NCBI RefSeq assembly: GCF_900109785.1 | Contig: NZ_FOBH01000001.1 | Span: forward strand, 62,001-126,000 | Length of the DNA stretch: 64,000 nt | Direction of reading: 5' to 3' | DNA from: Nitrosovibrio tenuis | Lineage (GTDB): Bacteria; Pseudomonadota; Gammaproteobacteria; Burkholderiales; Nitrosomonadaceae | Part shown: positions 50,139 through 58,560 of the stretch, one piece after another | How the letters are laid out: each line of letters starts with the position of its first letter | Position numbering within the stretch: the stretch's first letter is position 1 | Translations under genes and position numbers: made by a program | Notes under the pieces: generated by a model | The model's input: only the letters and a program-made list of their open reading frames with translations | The model's database searches: none | What the model was told of the DNA's origin: nothing

Positions 50139-52073
50139 ATGTGTGGAATCGTCGGCCTATTTGATACGCGCGGCAAGAGGGAGTTCGACCGTCGGCTCCT
50201 GGAGCGCATGAATCAGATTCAGGCACATCGCGGGCCCGATGAAGGTGAGTTGTACACCGAGCCGGGTGTCGGCCTGGGTCATCGCCGCCTCTCGATCATG
50301 GATGTATCCAGCGGCCAACAACCGCTTTTCAACGAGGACGGCAGCGTCGTCGTCATCTTCAATGGGGAAATCTATAATTTCCAGGATCTTGCCAGGGAGC
50401 TTGCCGCCGCCGGCCATATTTTCCGTACCCATTGTGATACCGAGGTCATCGTGCATGCCTGGGAAGAGTGGGGTGAGAATTGCGTAGATCGCTTCAGAGG
50501 CATGTTTGCATTCGGTTTATGGGACCGTAATCGTGAGCTGTTGTTTCTTGCCCGGGATCGGCTTGGCATCAAACCCCTGTACTACAGCCTGCTCAAAGAT
50601 GGCACATTCATTTTTGGTTCCGAGCTTAAGGCTTTACTAGCTCATCCGGATTTTCTGCGGGAGCTCGACCCGTATGCGATCGAAGATTATTTTGGTTACG
50701 GTTATATACCTGAGCCAAAGACGATATTTCGGCAGGCTTTCAAACTGCCCCCAGCTCATACCCTGAAACTCCACTGCGGGCAAAATGTGCCGCAGCTGCG
50801 CCAATACTGGGATATACCATTTGTTCCGCACGAGCCGCTCAGTATGGCCGAGGCGCAGGAAGAGCTGACTATACGGCTGCGCGAATCGGTCAAGATTCAC
50901 CTTATGACCGAGGTGCCCCTTGGAGCTTTCCTGTCTGGTGGTGTAGATTCAAGCGCGGTGGTTGCGATGATGGCCAACCTCATGAAGGAACCGGTCAATA
51001 CATGCTCCATCTCTTTCGGTGACCCTGCTTTCAACGAATCGCAATATGCGCAAAGTGTGGCTGATCGCTACCATACTAGCCATAATGTAGAGCAGGTGAA
51101 CCATGACGACTTTGACCTGATAGACAAGCTGGCTTCGATTTATGATGAGCCTTTTGCTGACAGCTCGGCCATGCCCACCTATCGGGTTTGCGAGCTGGCG
51201 AGGAAACGCGTAACCGTTGCATTGTCAGGAGATGGCGGGGACGAGAACCTCGCCGGCTACCGCCGTTATCGCTGGCATCTCTATGAAGATCGGATGAGGT
51301 CCGCGCTACCGTTCGGGCTTTGCAAGCCAATGTTTGGGTTGTTGGGCAGTCTGTATCCCAAGGCTGACTGGGCGCCCAAGTTTCTGAGGGCAAAATCCAC
51401 CTTCGAGGCACTCGCCCGAGATTCGGTGGAGGGTTATTTTCATGGCGTATCCATCGTTAAAGACAGGATGCGCCAAAGCCTGTTCAGCCCTTCGTTCAAT
51501 CGCAGCCTTCAGGGTTATCAAGCGGTGGAGGTGTTGCGTATGCATGCTGAAAAATGCCCTGTACAGGACGCCCTGTCGCGGGTGCAATACCTGGACATGA
51601 AAACCTACCTTGTCGGAGATATCCTTACCAAAGTTGACCGAGCGAGCATGGCGCACGCTTTGGAGGTGCGGGTGCCACTGCTCGATCATAAGCTGGTCGA
51701 ATGGATATCCGGCCTGCCGGCTTCGTTCAAGCTTCACGGACATGAAGGCAAATACGTATTCAAGAAAGCTCTGGAACCTCATCTTTCCAATGAGATCCTG
51801 TACCGCGATAAGATGGGTTTTGCCGTTCCGCTGGCAAGCTGGTTTCGTGGTCCGTTGCGCGAGAGATTGAACAATGCGTTAATGGGTCCGGTTTTATCGG
51901 ATACCGGATTATTCAACCGGACCTATATAAGCCAGATGCTCGACCAGCACCAGTCGGGGCGGCGCGACCATAGCGCTCCGCTTTGGACACTGCTAATGTT
52001 CGAATCTTTTTTGCGCAACGTGCTCGATATGGAGCAGCCACGTTCACGTAAGGAAGATCGCAAGGTGGCATAA
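50139..52073 (+). CDS. XrtA-system asparagine-synthase-like amidotransferase
   Basis: A 644-residue class II glutamine amidotransferase of the AsnB type, PEP-CTERM subgroup (TIGR03108). Seen: Cys2 (MCGIVGLFDTRGK), RGPDEG, GHRRLSI, FNGEIYNF and the synthetase domain with the PP-loop FLSGGVDSSAVVAM, SGDGGDENLAGY and KVDRASMAHALEVRVPLLDH. It probably amidates a uronic or similar acid of the EPS; this is inferred from location. A short open frame and the second deacetylase gene follow. Confidence 0.94.
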   Translation: MCGIVGLFDTRGKREFDRRLLERMNQIQAHRGPDEGELYTEPGVGLGHRRLSIMDVSSGQQPLFNEDGSVVVIFNGEIYNFQDLARELAAAGHIFRTHCDTEVIVHAWEEWGENCVDRFRGMFAFGLWDRNRELLFLARDRLGIKPLYYSLLKDGTFIFGSELKALLAHPDFLRELDPYAIEDYFGYGYIPEPKTIFRQAFKLPPAHTLKLHCGQNVPQLRQYWDIPFVPHEPLSMAEAQEELTIRLRESVKIHLMTEVPLGAFLSGGVDSSAVVAMMANLMKEPVNTCSISFGDPAFNESQYAQSVADRYHTSHNVEQVNHDDFDLIDKLASIYDEPFADSSAMPTYRVCELARKRVTVALSGDGGDENLAGYRRYRWHLYEDRMRSALPFGLCKPMFGLLGSLYPKADWAPKFLRAKSTFEALARDSVEGYFHGVSIVKDRMRQSLFSPSFNRSLQGYQAVEVLRMHAEKCPVQDALSRVQYLDMKTYLVGDILTKVDRASMAHALEVRVPLLDHKLVEWISGLPASFKLHGHEGKYVFKKALEPHLSNEILYRDKMGFAVPLASWFRGPLRERLNNALMGPVLSDTGLFNRTYISQMLDQHQSGRRDHSAPLWTLLMFESFLRNVLDMEQPRSRKEDRKVA

Positions 52074-52076
52074 CCC

Positions 52077-52217
52077 ATGCCCAATAACGGAATGCTGGAA
52101 CTGTGCTGTGCCGGCGGAACGGACGAGCCCAACCTCAAATATTTCTCCCTGTACGGACGATCCGATCATCGCCAGGCCGCCGGCCGCATTCTTCCTCTGC
52201 CTCAATATCGGTTTTAG
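52077..52217 (+). CDS. Small open frame, 46 residues
   Basis: A short frame lies between the amidotransferase and deacetylase genes, 3 bp after one and 12 bp before the other. It begins with ATG at 52077, has AGGTGG 8 nt before it (a good ribosome site inside the end of the upstream gene), and ends at TAG 52215-52217. It encodes MPNNGMLELCCAGG and then a polar, arginine-containing part ending in LPQYRF. A Cys-Cys pair is seen. I do not recognise it; it could be a small protein, or a remnant that keeps coupled translation going across the gap. Confidence 0.4.
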   Translation: MPNNGMLELCCAGGTDEPNLKYFSLYGRSDHRQAAGRILPLPQYRF

Positions 52218-52229
52218 AGGTTCAATAAA

Positions 52230-53192
52230 ATGCTGGACGTATTTTTTACCGTTGACGTAGAGGTCTGGTGCGATGGATGGGATGGCATTGACGCCAAGTT
52301 TCCAAGCGCGTTTCAACGGTATGTCTATGGTCCTACGTCGAGAGGCAACTATGGTTTACCGTATCAGTTATATCAATTGCGGGAACATGGCCTAACAGGA
52401 GTGTTTTTCGTCGAATCGCTCTTCTCGACCCGGTTTGGCCCGGACCCGTTGGCGGAAATCATCGGTCTCATTCAAAAGCATGGGCATGAAATACAACTTC
52501 ACCTGCATACCGAGTGGGTGGATGAGTCTCGTCAGCCCTTGCTCGACAGCATCGCAGGCAAGAAGCAGTTTCTGCGCTACTTTTCCTTAGACGAGCAAAC
52601 CATCCTGATTCAGGCAGGAGCAAAGTTAATCGAGTTGGCCGGAGCTCCCATTGTAAAAGCATTCCGCGCTGGAAGCTTTGGCTTCAACCGGGATACGCTG
52701 CACGCGCTCGCCAGGAATCGTATTACTTTCGACAGCAGCTACAACGCCAGCATGTTTGGACGTGATAGCGGAGTCTCCCCTGGCGTCATGCTTGTAGAGC
52801 CTGCTGAGTGCGAAGATGTCTATGAGTATCCCATGACGGTCTTCCGTAGCAGCGCTCGCTCATTGCGTCATGTACAGTTGACCGCCTGTTCTTATGGGGA
52901 AATGGAAGGTTTGCTGTGGCAGGCACTGGAATCCGGACGTAAGGCATTCGTTATTCTTTCTCATAATTTTGAATTGCTGAATGGCGGCATGAACCGGCCG
53001 GATGATATCGTGGTAACGCGCTTCCGCAAACTCTGCTCTTTTCTTGATCGCCATCGGGATTGTTTTCATGTCCGGGGGTTTAATGGATTAGTCCCCGATC
53101 TAGCATGTTCACAGCCAGCTCCCCTGGTCTCACCGGTGTGGAAGACCGGGCTGAGAATGCTGGAGCAGGGTATACGGCGAGGCTTTAATTGA
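52230..53192 (+). CDS. Polysaccharide deacetylase family protein
   Basis: A 320-residue NodB-like protein, the third deacetylase in the window. Seen: FFTVDVEVWCDGWDGI (catalytic Asp equivalent), GLTGVFFVESLFSTRFGP, HGHEIQLHLHTEWVDESR (metal histidines), KAFRAGSFGFNRDTL and ILSHNFELLNG. It resembles deacetylases of surface-glycan loci rather than the DUF3473 type. The stop overlaps the TTG start of the next gene by 3 bp, so the two are probably coupled. Confidence 0.85.
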   Translation: MLDVFFTVDVEVWCDGWDGIDAKFPSAFQRYVYGPTSRGNYGLPYQLYQLREHGLTGVFFVESLFSTRFGPDPLAEIIGLIQKHGHEIQLHLHTEWVDESRQPLLDSIAGKKQFLRYFSLDEQTILIQAGAKLIELAGAPIVKAFRAGSFGFNRDTLHALARNRITFDSSYNASMFGRDSGVSPGVMLVEPAECEDVYEYPMTVFRSSARSLRHVQLTACSYGEMEGLLWQALESGRKAFVILSHNFELLNGGMNRPDDIVVTRFRKLCSFLDRHRDCFHVRGFNGLVPDLACSQPAPLVSPVWKTGLRMLEQGIRRGFN

Positions 53193-54130
53193 GCCAGGCT
53201 TGGCAATATCAGAAGGTGCCTGTAAAGCTTCAGCTTGGGGATACTGCACTGCTTGCGCCTGAACTCTGGTTACAAGTACGCGAGGTCGGACTCGATGACG
53301 ACGATCTGCCTGTCTCAGAGCTGATACCCCCAGCGGATCCTCTTCAGCTTGGCAGTCAGGGATTTCTGATACGGTCGCTTCGCATTACCGGCAAGCAGCC
53401 GGTGTTTGAAAAGCGGGGCGATTATCTTTGCTACGTATCATCCCGATACATGCGCTACTACATCGATATGCGAACGTCATTTTCCGAATACACGGCCAAA
53501 TTTTCATCCAAGACGCGCTCGACGCTCAATCGCAAGATCAGAAAATATAAAGATTATTGTGGCGGTGAGATTTCATGGAAGGTGTACAAGGATGTTGGCG
53601 AGATGTCCGAATTCTTTCGATTAGCTCGCGCTGTTTCCGAAATAACCTATCAGGAAAAGTTGCTTGATGCGGGTCTGCCCGATTCCGAGAATTTTTGTTT
53701 GGAAATGGAACAGCTCGCCCGGCAGGGCCGTGTACGCGGGTTCATTCTCTTCCATGCGAGCCGGCCTGTATCTTACCTCTATTGTCCCGTCACCAATGGC
53801 GTTGTCATTTACGCGTTTCTTGGATATGACCCCAGCTACATGAATTTTTCCGTAGGTACAATTTTGCAATGGATTGCTCTGGAACATCTATTTGGTGAAA
53901 AGTTATTTCGTTTTTTCGATTTTACCGAAGGACAGTCCGACCATAAAAAGCTTTTCGCTACGGATAATATTCAGTGCGCCAATGTTTTTTTTCTATGCAG
54001 CAACCTGCGCAATATGTTCTTGGTGCATACCCAGAGAACGATTAACAAGTTGAGTAAAGTAACAGGCGATATGCTGGATCAGTACGGTATAAAGCCGGCG
54101 GTAAGAAGGCTAATGCGGTTTGGGAAATGA
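53189..54130 (+). CDS. GNAT/FemAB-like acyltransferase
   Basis: A 313-residue GNAT-superfamily protein (acetyltransferase_6/FemAB type). Seen: SSKTRSTLNRKIRKYKDY, which matches the basic region of this type, LARAVSEITYQEKLLDAGL, FHASRPVSYLYCP, DPSYMNFSVGTILQWIAL, and FRFFDFTEGQSDHKKLFATD. It starts at TTG 53189 with GAGG 6 nt upstream, overlapping the deacetylase stop. Substrate is unknown; together with the deacetylase it could re-acylate freed amino groups of the glycan (inference). Confidence 0.82.
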   Translation: MSQAWQYQKVPVKLQLGDTALLAPELWLQVREVGLDDDDLPVSELIPPADPLQLGSQGFLIRSLRITGKQPVFEKRGDYLCYVSSRYMRYYIDMRTSFSEYTAKFSSKTRSTLNRKIRKYKDYCGGEISWKVYKDVGEMSEFFRLARAVSEITYQEKLLDAGLPDSENFCLEMEQLARQGRVRGFILFHASRPVSYLYCPVTNGVVIYAFLGYDPSYMNFSVGTILQWIALEHLFGEKLFRFFDFTEGQSDHKKLFATDNIQCANVFFLCSNLRNMFLVHTQRTINKLSKVTGDMLDQYGIKPAVRRLMRFGK

Positions 54131-54237
54131 TTATTCCTGGGTGCGCCTTCAGTCACGCTGTCGTGCTCGAAGGTGCCGGAGGAGATATCGACAAGATTCC
54201 GTTCATTCCGAGCGCCAGGAAACTCGGCATCAGGTGA
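54127..54237 (+). CDS. Small open frame, 36 residues
   Basis: An ATG at 54127 overlaps the TGA of the FemAB-like gene (ATGA) and opens a frame of 36 residues to TGA 54235-54237. The reading starts MIIPGCAFSHAVVLEGAGG and goes on DIDKIPFIPSARKLGIR. It could be a coupled small protein or the start of a gene lost by frameshift. No family recognised. Confidence 0.3.
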   Translation: MIIPGCAFSHAVVLEGAGGDIDKIPFIPSARKLGIR

Positions 54238-54553
54238 TATGCCCGGTTTTTAGGGTGAATAACAATGGCACGGTGGCATTTCAATAAAACTGGGCGTCAG
54301 CTGAAGCATTTCTCTTACAGATCTTCTGGATCCAGCAATGCCAGCTCCAATTGTCTGCTTCTTTCCAAGATCCGGCTCATCCACAAAGAACATCTCATCG
54401 GCGAAGCTATAGAGTGCCCGAGCTGCAACTCCGCTTATGTCGGAAAGTTATTCAAAAGGTTTTCTTACTGTACTAAAGTCCAATGTATGGTGTTTACAGA
54501 AGCTGCTACGATGCCGGTTTATTCGATATGAGTAAGTAGACCATAGTAAACCC
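54238..54553 (+). other. Gap holding the second EPS-type promoter
   Basis: 316 bp. A frame from 54265 to 54531 encodes 88 residues with a Cys pair (ECPSCNSAYVG), but it runs across the promoter at 54472-54517 and has no ribosome site, so I do not call it a gene. The promoter is the main content. Confidence 0.4.
54472..54517 (+). promoter_or_regulatory. Activator-type promoter, EPS motif copy 2
   Basis: ACTAAAGTCCAAT (54472-54484), 22 nt, then TACGAT (54507-54512) inside GCTGCTACGATGCCGG. The layout equals that at 37311-37355, while the 17 nt after the first element are unrelated, so the match is not just a duplicated block. The start point would be near 54519, 35 nt before the acetyltransferase gene at 54554. 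Confidence 0.6.
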
Positions 54554-55111
54554 ATGGCGAATTTCATCAAGAGATTGGCTCAAGCTATATTTCAAGACTA
54601 TTCTTTCTACCACATCTATGGGCAAGAATATACAGGTGAGATACAAGCACTTGATATGGGGCTTCGGCTTGAGCCGATAGGACAGAAAGTAATTGTTAAT
54701 TCCGAAGATGAAATAATTGCTCAGCAGGCATGGTATCACGGCGATTGTTCTCGCGCGTACGCTTGCATGGAGGGCTCCCGGGTCATAGCCTTATGTTTTT
54801 TCTGGTATGGCGAGCGTTATAGCGCAAGAAATTTTTGGCCGCTCTCAGAGGGAGAGGCCAAGCTCGTGCAGATAGTCGTTTTGCCCGAAATGCGGGGGCG
54901 CGGTATTGCTAGCAGCCTTATAAAATTTGCTACTCTAGATATGTATCAGCGAGGGTTTAAGTGTTTATACGCCCGTATTTGGTGGTCTAATAAGCCTTCC
55001 TTGCGTGCGTTTGAACGCGCTGAATGGAAACGAGTGGCAACAGTGATTGAGATGCATCTGATTTACCGGAAGGAATCCTTCCGGTTAAAGCTAACGAGAA
55101 TATTGCCTTAA
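54554..55111 (+). CDS. GNAT N-acetyltransferase
   Basis: A 185-residue GNAT protein. Seen: acetyl-CoA binding motif A as VQIVVLPEMRGRGIASSLIK (Q/RxxGxG/A type), the following YQRGFKCLYARIWWSNKPSL helix-strand, and a C-terminal AFERAEWKRVATVIEMHL. N-terminal part (1-70) is specific and unassigned. Start ATG 54554 lies 42 bp after a TACGAT promoter element shared with the main EPS promoter. It is related in layout to the protein at 58561. Substrate unknown. Confidence 0.85.
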   Translation: MANFIKRLAQAIFQDYSFYHIYGQEYTGEIQALDMGLRLEPIGQKVIVNSEDEIIAQQAWYHGDCSRAYACMEGSRVIALCFFWYGERYSARNFWPLSEGEAKLVQIVVLPEMRGRGIASSLIKFATLDMYQRGFKCLYARIWWSNKPSLRAFERAEWKRVATVIEMHLIYRKESFRLKLTRILP

Positions 55112-55315
55112 GAATAACATTGGAAATTTCAGCGTTAAAAAATTCCCTCGGTTTCCTCAACCATGATTGTGTGAATGTGCTCAGTCGAATGCTGAATCGA
55201 TCTTCCTTCCCTCCTATTAACCTCTTCGCCTTGACCTCTCCGTCTTCGGTATTACCCGAGTTAATCGATTCACCGATGACTTGAAGCGAGCACTGGATGA
55301 CGTAGCAGGTAGCGG

Positions 55316-55459
55316 ATGACGACGACATGGCCGCCAAGCCTGATCAACACAACTTTTCCATTTGCCTTGCTCAATCTATTTATTTATAGCGAGTCAGCTA
55401 CAGCATACGCCGAAACGCATGTGGACGTCGTGAAGGAGCCAACGCTTGTGCTGCGGTAA
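55316..55459 (+). CDS. Small open frame with signal-like N-terminus
   Basis: 47 residues from ATG 55316. A hydrophobic stretch (FPFALLNLFIY) is followed by SESATAYAE, which resembles a signal-peptidase site, then VDVVKEPTLVLR and a stop. There is no basic n-region and the ribosome site is poor. It may be the stump of an exported protein gene. Confidence 0.2.
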   Translation: MTTTWPPSLINTTFPFALLNLFIYSESATAYAETHVDVVKEPTLVLR

Positions 55460-55763
55460 ACAAGCCATCAATTTGATGATTTGAAGCTAACAGAAAGGCC
55501 GTACCGCGCGCGGGATGCCAGCTCGGATTTTTAACGGGCTTCGCCGCCCGAGGCTAAGCAGCCAGTATGGGTCTTCGCCACGCTAATATACCCGGCTGCT
55601 TCGGCGGCATCATCCATCACGGCTGCCATCGTTCCAAGTAAATCCAAAGACAAGCTGTCCGCCCGCCAGCCAGACTGGAGCTGAATTTTGCTAATCAGTT
55701 CGATTCGCCGGTCGGCATCGTACGGTGAGCATCATAAGTGTCGGGAAATCTTACACATTATAG

Positions 55764-56087
55764 CCCGGAAGCAAATACGCTGTTTACTTTCATGAGTTTA
55801 CGAGATGGAATAGTTATTGCTACCACCGTAAAACGAGCGCACAGGAAAAGTATTGTGTTGACGAATTTGTATCGGGAACGTATTTCGTACAAATAGGGCT
55901 GCAGGTTGATGCTGCAGATGGAGTTGAAAGGGGTCATAGCGGAGCCCTGTACGAGTCTCAGGAGGCGCAACTGACCGTTATGGGACTGACTCATGAGTTT
56001 GACGTCGCAGTATACGGTAGATCATCGCTTGCGCTTCTTCCTGCCGATGAAGAGGCATATCAGCAGTGGGCGTTCGGTTCACCGTAG
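55764..56087 (+). pseudogene. Start-less open frame, possible broken gene
   Basis: A frame open for 107 codons between TAG 55761-55763 and TAG 56085-56087. It has no start near its head; the first ATG is at 55980, 12 nt after GGAGG. The reading looks like a folded protein (YAVYFHEFTRWNSY, then EFVSGTYFVQIGLQVDAADG, ESQEAQLTVMGLTHEFDVAV, PADEEAYQQW), balanced in charge and hydrophobicity. I do not know its family. It may be a 5'-truncated gene. A minus-strand frame (55758-55994) lies opposite and seems less protein-like. Confidence 0.35.
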
Positions 56088-56255
56088 CGTCATGTCGTAT
56101 ACGGGTGTGCAGCATGACCGACTCTCGCGAAGGGAATGCGGTGTGTCGGAGAGCCTTTGTGCTGCCGGGCCACCATTCCTACAAAACCCTGGCGCCCACA
56201 TTGGCAACCTCGAGGGCTTGTTCAAAGAATGCTTTAAGCTTGAGGCCGGAAGGCG

Positions 56256-57002
56256 ATGAAACGCGACATTTTGTTGTTCAGTCGAGTCATTCGCGCGTGG
56301 CGACGTCGTTCAGTCTCGGATTTCGTCCGACTGGTGACCTACAATCTTGGCCTGATCGCGACAGGCAAGTACTGGAAGAGTAGTCATCCTTTTGACCAGT
56401 CATTCGACCGCCGATTCAATGTAGAAACCGCTGGTACTGAAGAGCCGGAGTTCTTAACCGCAGAGGAAGACCTTAAGGCACATGCTAAGGGTTATGAACC
56501 CGTGACCGAAGGACAGATGCGGACGCTATTTGGGATGCTCCCTGGTCTCGATCTTAGCAACTTTCTTTTTCTCGATCTCGGTTCGGGGAAAGGTCGGGCG
56601 TTATTTGTGGCGGCAAGTTATCCGTTTAAAGAAATCATAGGAGTCGAATACAGCCATGAACTCCATGAAATGGCAGTACGAAATGTCCATACCTACCGCA
56701 ATCCTGCGCAAAAATGCTTCAATATCAAACCAGTACGTGCTGATGCAACAACCTTCTGCCTGCCTGAGTACCCGACTGTATGCTTCATAAACAACCCGTA
56801 CGATGAGTCCATGATTGTCAGGACCATCGAAAATATCGAACAATCGGCTCGTTCGGCCCCGCGCTTCTTCCTTATAATTTATATTCACGCCTATTACCCC
56901 GGGCCCATCGACGCTATGCATGGATGGTCGCGTATCTGCGAGGGCTCATTGGGTCGGTCGTCCTATGTAATCTGGCAATGGGACTCTGGAATTTCGTTGT
57001 GA
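56256..57002 (+). CDS. Class I SAM-dependent methyltransferase
   Basis: A 248-residue protein with a Rossmann methyltransferase core. Seen: motif I FLFLDLGSGKGRALFVAA (about residues 106-123), the acidic end of strand 2 IGVEYSHEL, motif II-like VRADATTFCLP, and motif IV-like VCFINNPYDESM. The N-terminal 70 residues are basic and could bind a glycan or lipid. It might methylate the EPS or a precursor, by location only. The ATG at 56256 is preceded by CCGGAAGG. It stands between two regions of decayed sequence. Confidence 0.82.
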   Translation: MKRDILLFSRVIRAWRRRSVSDFVRLVTYNLGLIATGKYWKSSHPFDQSFDRRFNVETAGTEEPEFLTAEEDLKAHAKGYEPVTEGQMRTLFGMLPGLDLSNFLFLDLGSGKGRALFVAASYPFKEIIGVEYSHELHEMAVRNVHTYRNPAQKCFNIKPVRADATTFCLPEYPTVCFINNPYDESMIVRTIENIEQSARSAPRFFLIIYIHAYYPGPIDAMHGWSRICEGSLGRSSYVIWQWDSGISL

Positions 57003-57402
57003 GATACAAACTCATTCCTGGAGCGCCTCAAATGCATTCTTTCATGGGAATCAGCCTGTGTATAATATTGGTCGGTTTGAAATGAAATGCGATAAAGGCT
57101 TTCCCTTCTATAGGGGAGATACTTGGTTTTTCGGTTGAGGCGTTCCGCCGCAAACCTTTAAAGAGCAGCATATAAGGGAAAAGAACGCTCTATCCTTTAT
57201 GATTTCGCTGCAGGACCCATCAGAGCAGCTGTTTGCTTACTTCATAACAGCAACCCTCGCAATGAATTCTCGCTATGGTACCCACGCGGCCGACCATTCA
57301 GGAAAACTTACTAGTGATAAGCTGGGCAGCCCGCTAGCCCTCAGTAAGACGATACGATTCTGAATCTGATGTCTTGAAATATTGCAGCATTCAAGGAAAG
57401 AC
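57003..57402 (+). other. Gap with a broken frame
   Basis: 400 bp. One frame reads from ATG 57081 to a TGA at 57135-57137, then stays open to TGA 57361-57363, giving NALSFMISLQDPSEQLFAYF in part; an ATG at 57199 would give 54 residues but has no ribosome site. TATAAT at 57061-57066 is a full -10 match without a good -35. The gap may hold the promoter for the next gene and the remains of another. Confidence 0.35.
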
Positions 57403-58557
57403 ATGACCCAATGGCGGATAGCTAGAGCCTTAGGTAGTGCCCCTGACTTATCCCTGCTTGGTCCGGTACCCCTTGAATTGGATCCGAGCTGGTTAAGCAG
57501 TCGTGTAAATGGGGTGGACAAATATGTTCAGTATTTCCTGCTGGGTGATGAATACCGGCCGTGCGGGTACGCTCCTTTTTTTGTTCACCAGAGTGCGCTT
57601 GCCTACTGCTTGGGCGAAACCACTATTTTCCATATTCCCGTACTGAGATATACCATCCAGGGGGGGCCTTTATGTGAGAACCAAGCACTATTGGCCGGAT
57701 TGTTCAAACCGCTTAGCGAAACAATAGGAAGACGCGGCGTAGTATTCTTTGAAGGGGTACGACTGGGCTCGCCTCTTGCTGAGCTGCTGACATCGCCGGA
57801 TAGCGCGGTTTTCGATTTATTCCATGTGGTGCCCTACGGCCCTGCCTATACACGGCGGCTCGTTGAACTGCCAGCGGGGGCGCAATTTGAAGATTACCTC
57901 CGGACGCTCGGAAGCAAAACTCGTGAGGATGTGCGCCGAACACGCAAGAATTTTAGTGTCAAGGCAGGAGAAACGGTAACATTGGTCCGTTATACTGAGC
58001 CGCAACAAGCTGACGAGTTAGCTGCAGCTCTGGCGCAAGTGTCCCGTAAGACTTATCAGTACCATTTGCTCGGCCTCGGACTGGAAAATACTCCCGCTCA
58101 CGTTGCGCACCTTCGTGCTACAGCGGCCGGCGGCTGGCTGCGGGCGTACGTTCTCTGGATTGGTAAAAGCCCGATCGCGTTCGGGGTTGGCTATTATGAT
58201 GGTCATACCTATCACGGGCACAGCGTCGGGTACGATCCGGATATCTCCAAACTGCAACCCGGCATTTATCTTCATACTGAAGTCATGGCCGATCTATTGG
58301 CGGACGGTATTCGTCGCTTTGATTTTCTGCCTGGGGACAGTTTATACAAGCAGAGAATGTCAAATAACTCCCGAGAGGAGAGGCATTATTATCTGATTCC
58401 ACGCGGTTGGCCCGGCACGGTTTACGCGCACACGCTTGTGGCAGTAAATCTTTTATCCGAAACAATAGGACGCTTGCTTGATAAAACTGGCCTGAAAGAG
58501 CGCATCAAGCGGATGGTTCGCGTCGCAGCCGTCAAGCGCTCCGCAGGTGAAAACTAA
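57403..58557 (+). CDS. GNAT-like acyltransferase (BioF2/FemAB type)
   Basis: A 384-residue protein of the acetyltransferase_6/FemAB-like group. Seen: a variable N-terminal half, then YLRTLGSKTREDVRRTRKNF (basic region typical of the group), LAQVSRKTYQYHLLGLGLE, GKSPIAFGVGYYDGHTYHG, and YDPDISKLQPGIYLHTEVM followed by IRRFDFLPGDSLYKQRMS. The frame opens at TTG 57382, but ATG 57403 has AGGA 5 nt before it and is preferred. It precedes the GNAT gene by 3 bp and is likely cotranscribed. Confidence 0.83.
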   Translation: MTQWRIARALGSAPDLSLLGPVPLELDPSWLSSRVNGVDKYVQYFLLGDEYRPCGYAPFFVHQSALAYCLGETTIFHIPVLRYTIQGGPLCENQALLAGLFKPLSETIGRRGVVFFEGVRLGSPLAELLTSPDSAVFDLFHVVPYGPAYTRRLVELPAGAQFEDYLRTLGSKTREDVRRTRKNFSVKAGETVTLVRYTEPQQADELAAALAQVSRKTYQYHLLGLGLENTPAHVAHLRATAAGGWLRAYVLWIGKSPIAFGVGYYDGHTYHGHSVGYDPDISKLQPGIYLHTEVMADLLADGIRRFDFLPGDSLYKQRMSNNSREERHYYLIPRGWPGTVYAHTLVAVNLLSETIGRLLDKTGLKERIKRMVRVAAVKRSAGEN

Positions 58558-58560
58558 GCC

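Larger units (their letters stand above)
55112..56255. other. 1.1-kb region of decayed or unassigned sequence
   Basis: The longest stretch without a convincing gene. It contains a 47-codon frame with a signal-peptide-like start (55316-55459), a minus-strand frame without start (about 55549-55731; reads LDLLGTMAAVMDDAAEAAGY in part) and a plus-strand frame of 107 residues without an ATG at its head (55764-56087). The frame 55993-56259 overlaps the methyltransferase start. The picture is of several eroded genes. No insertion sequence or repeat ends were seen. Confidence 0.45.

Noticed and set aside
54265-54531. An 88-codon frame with a Cys pair
   Set aside because: It runs over the promoter at 54472-54517 and has no ribosome site.
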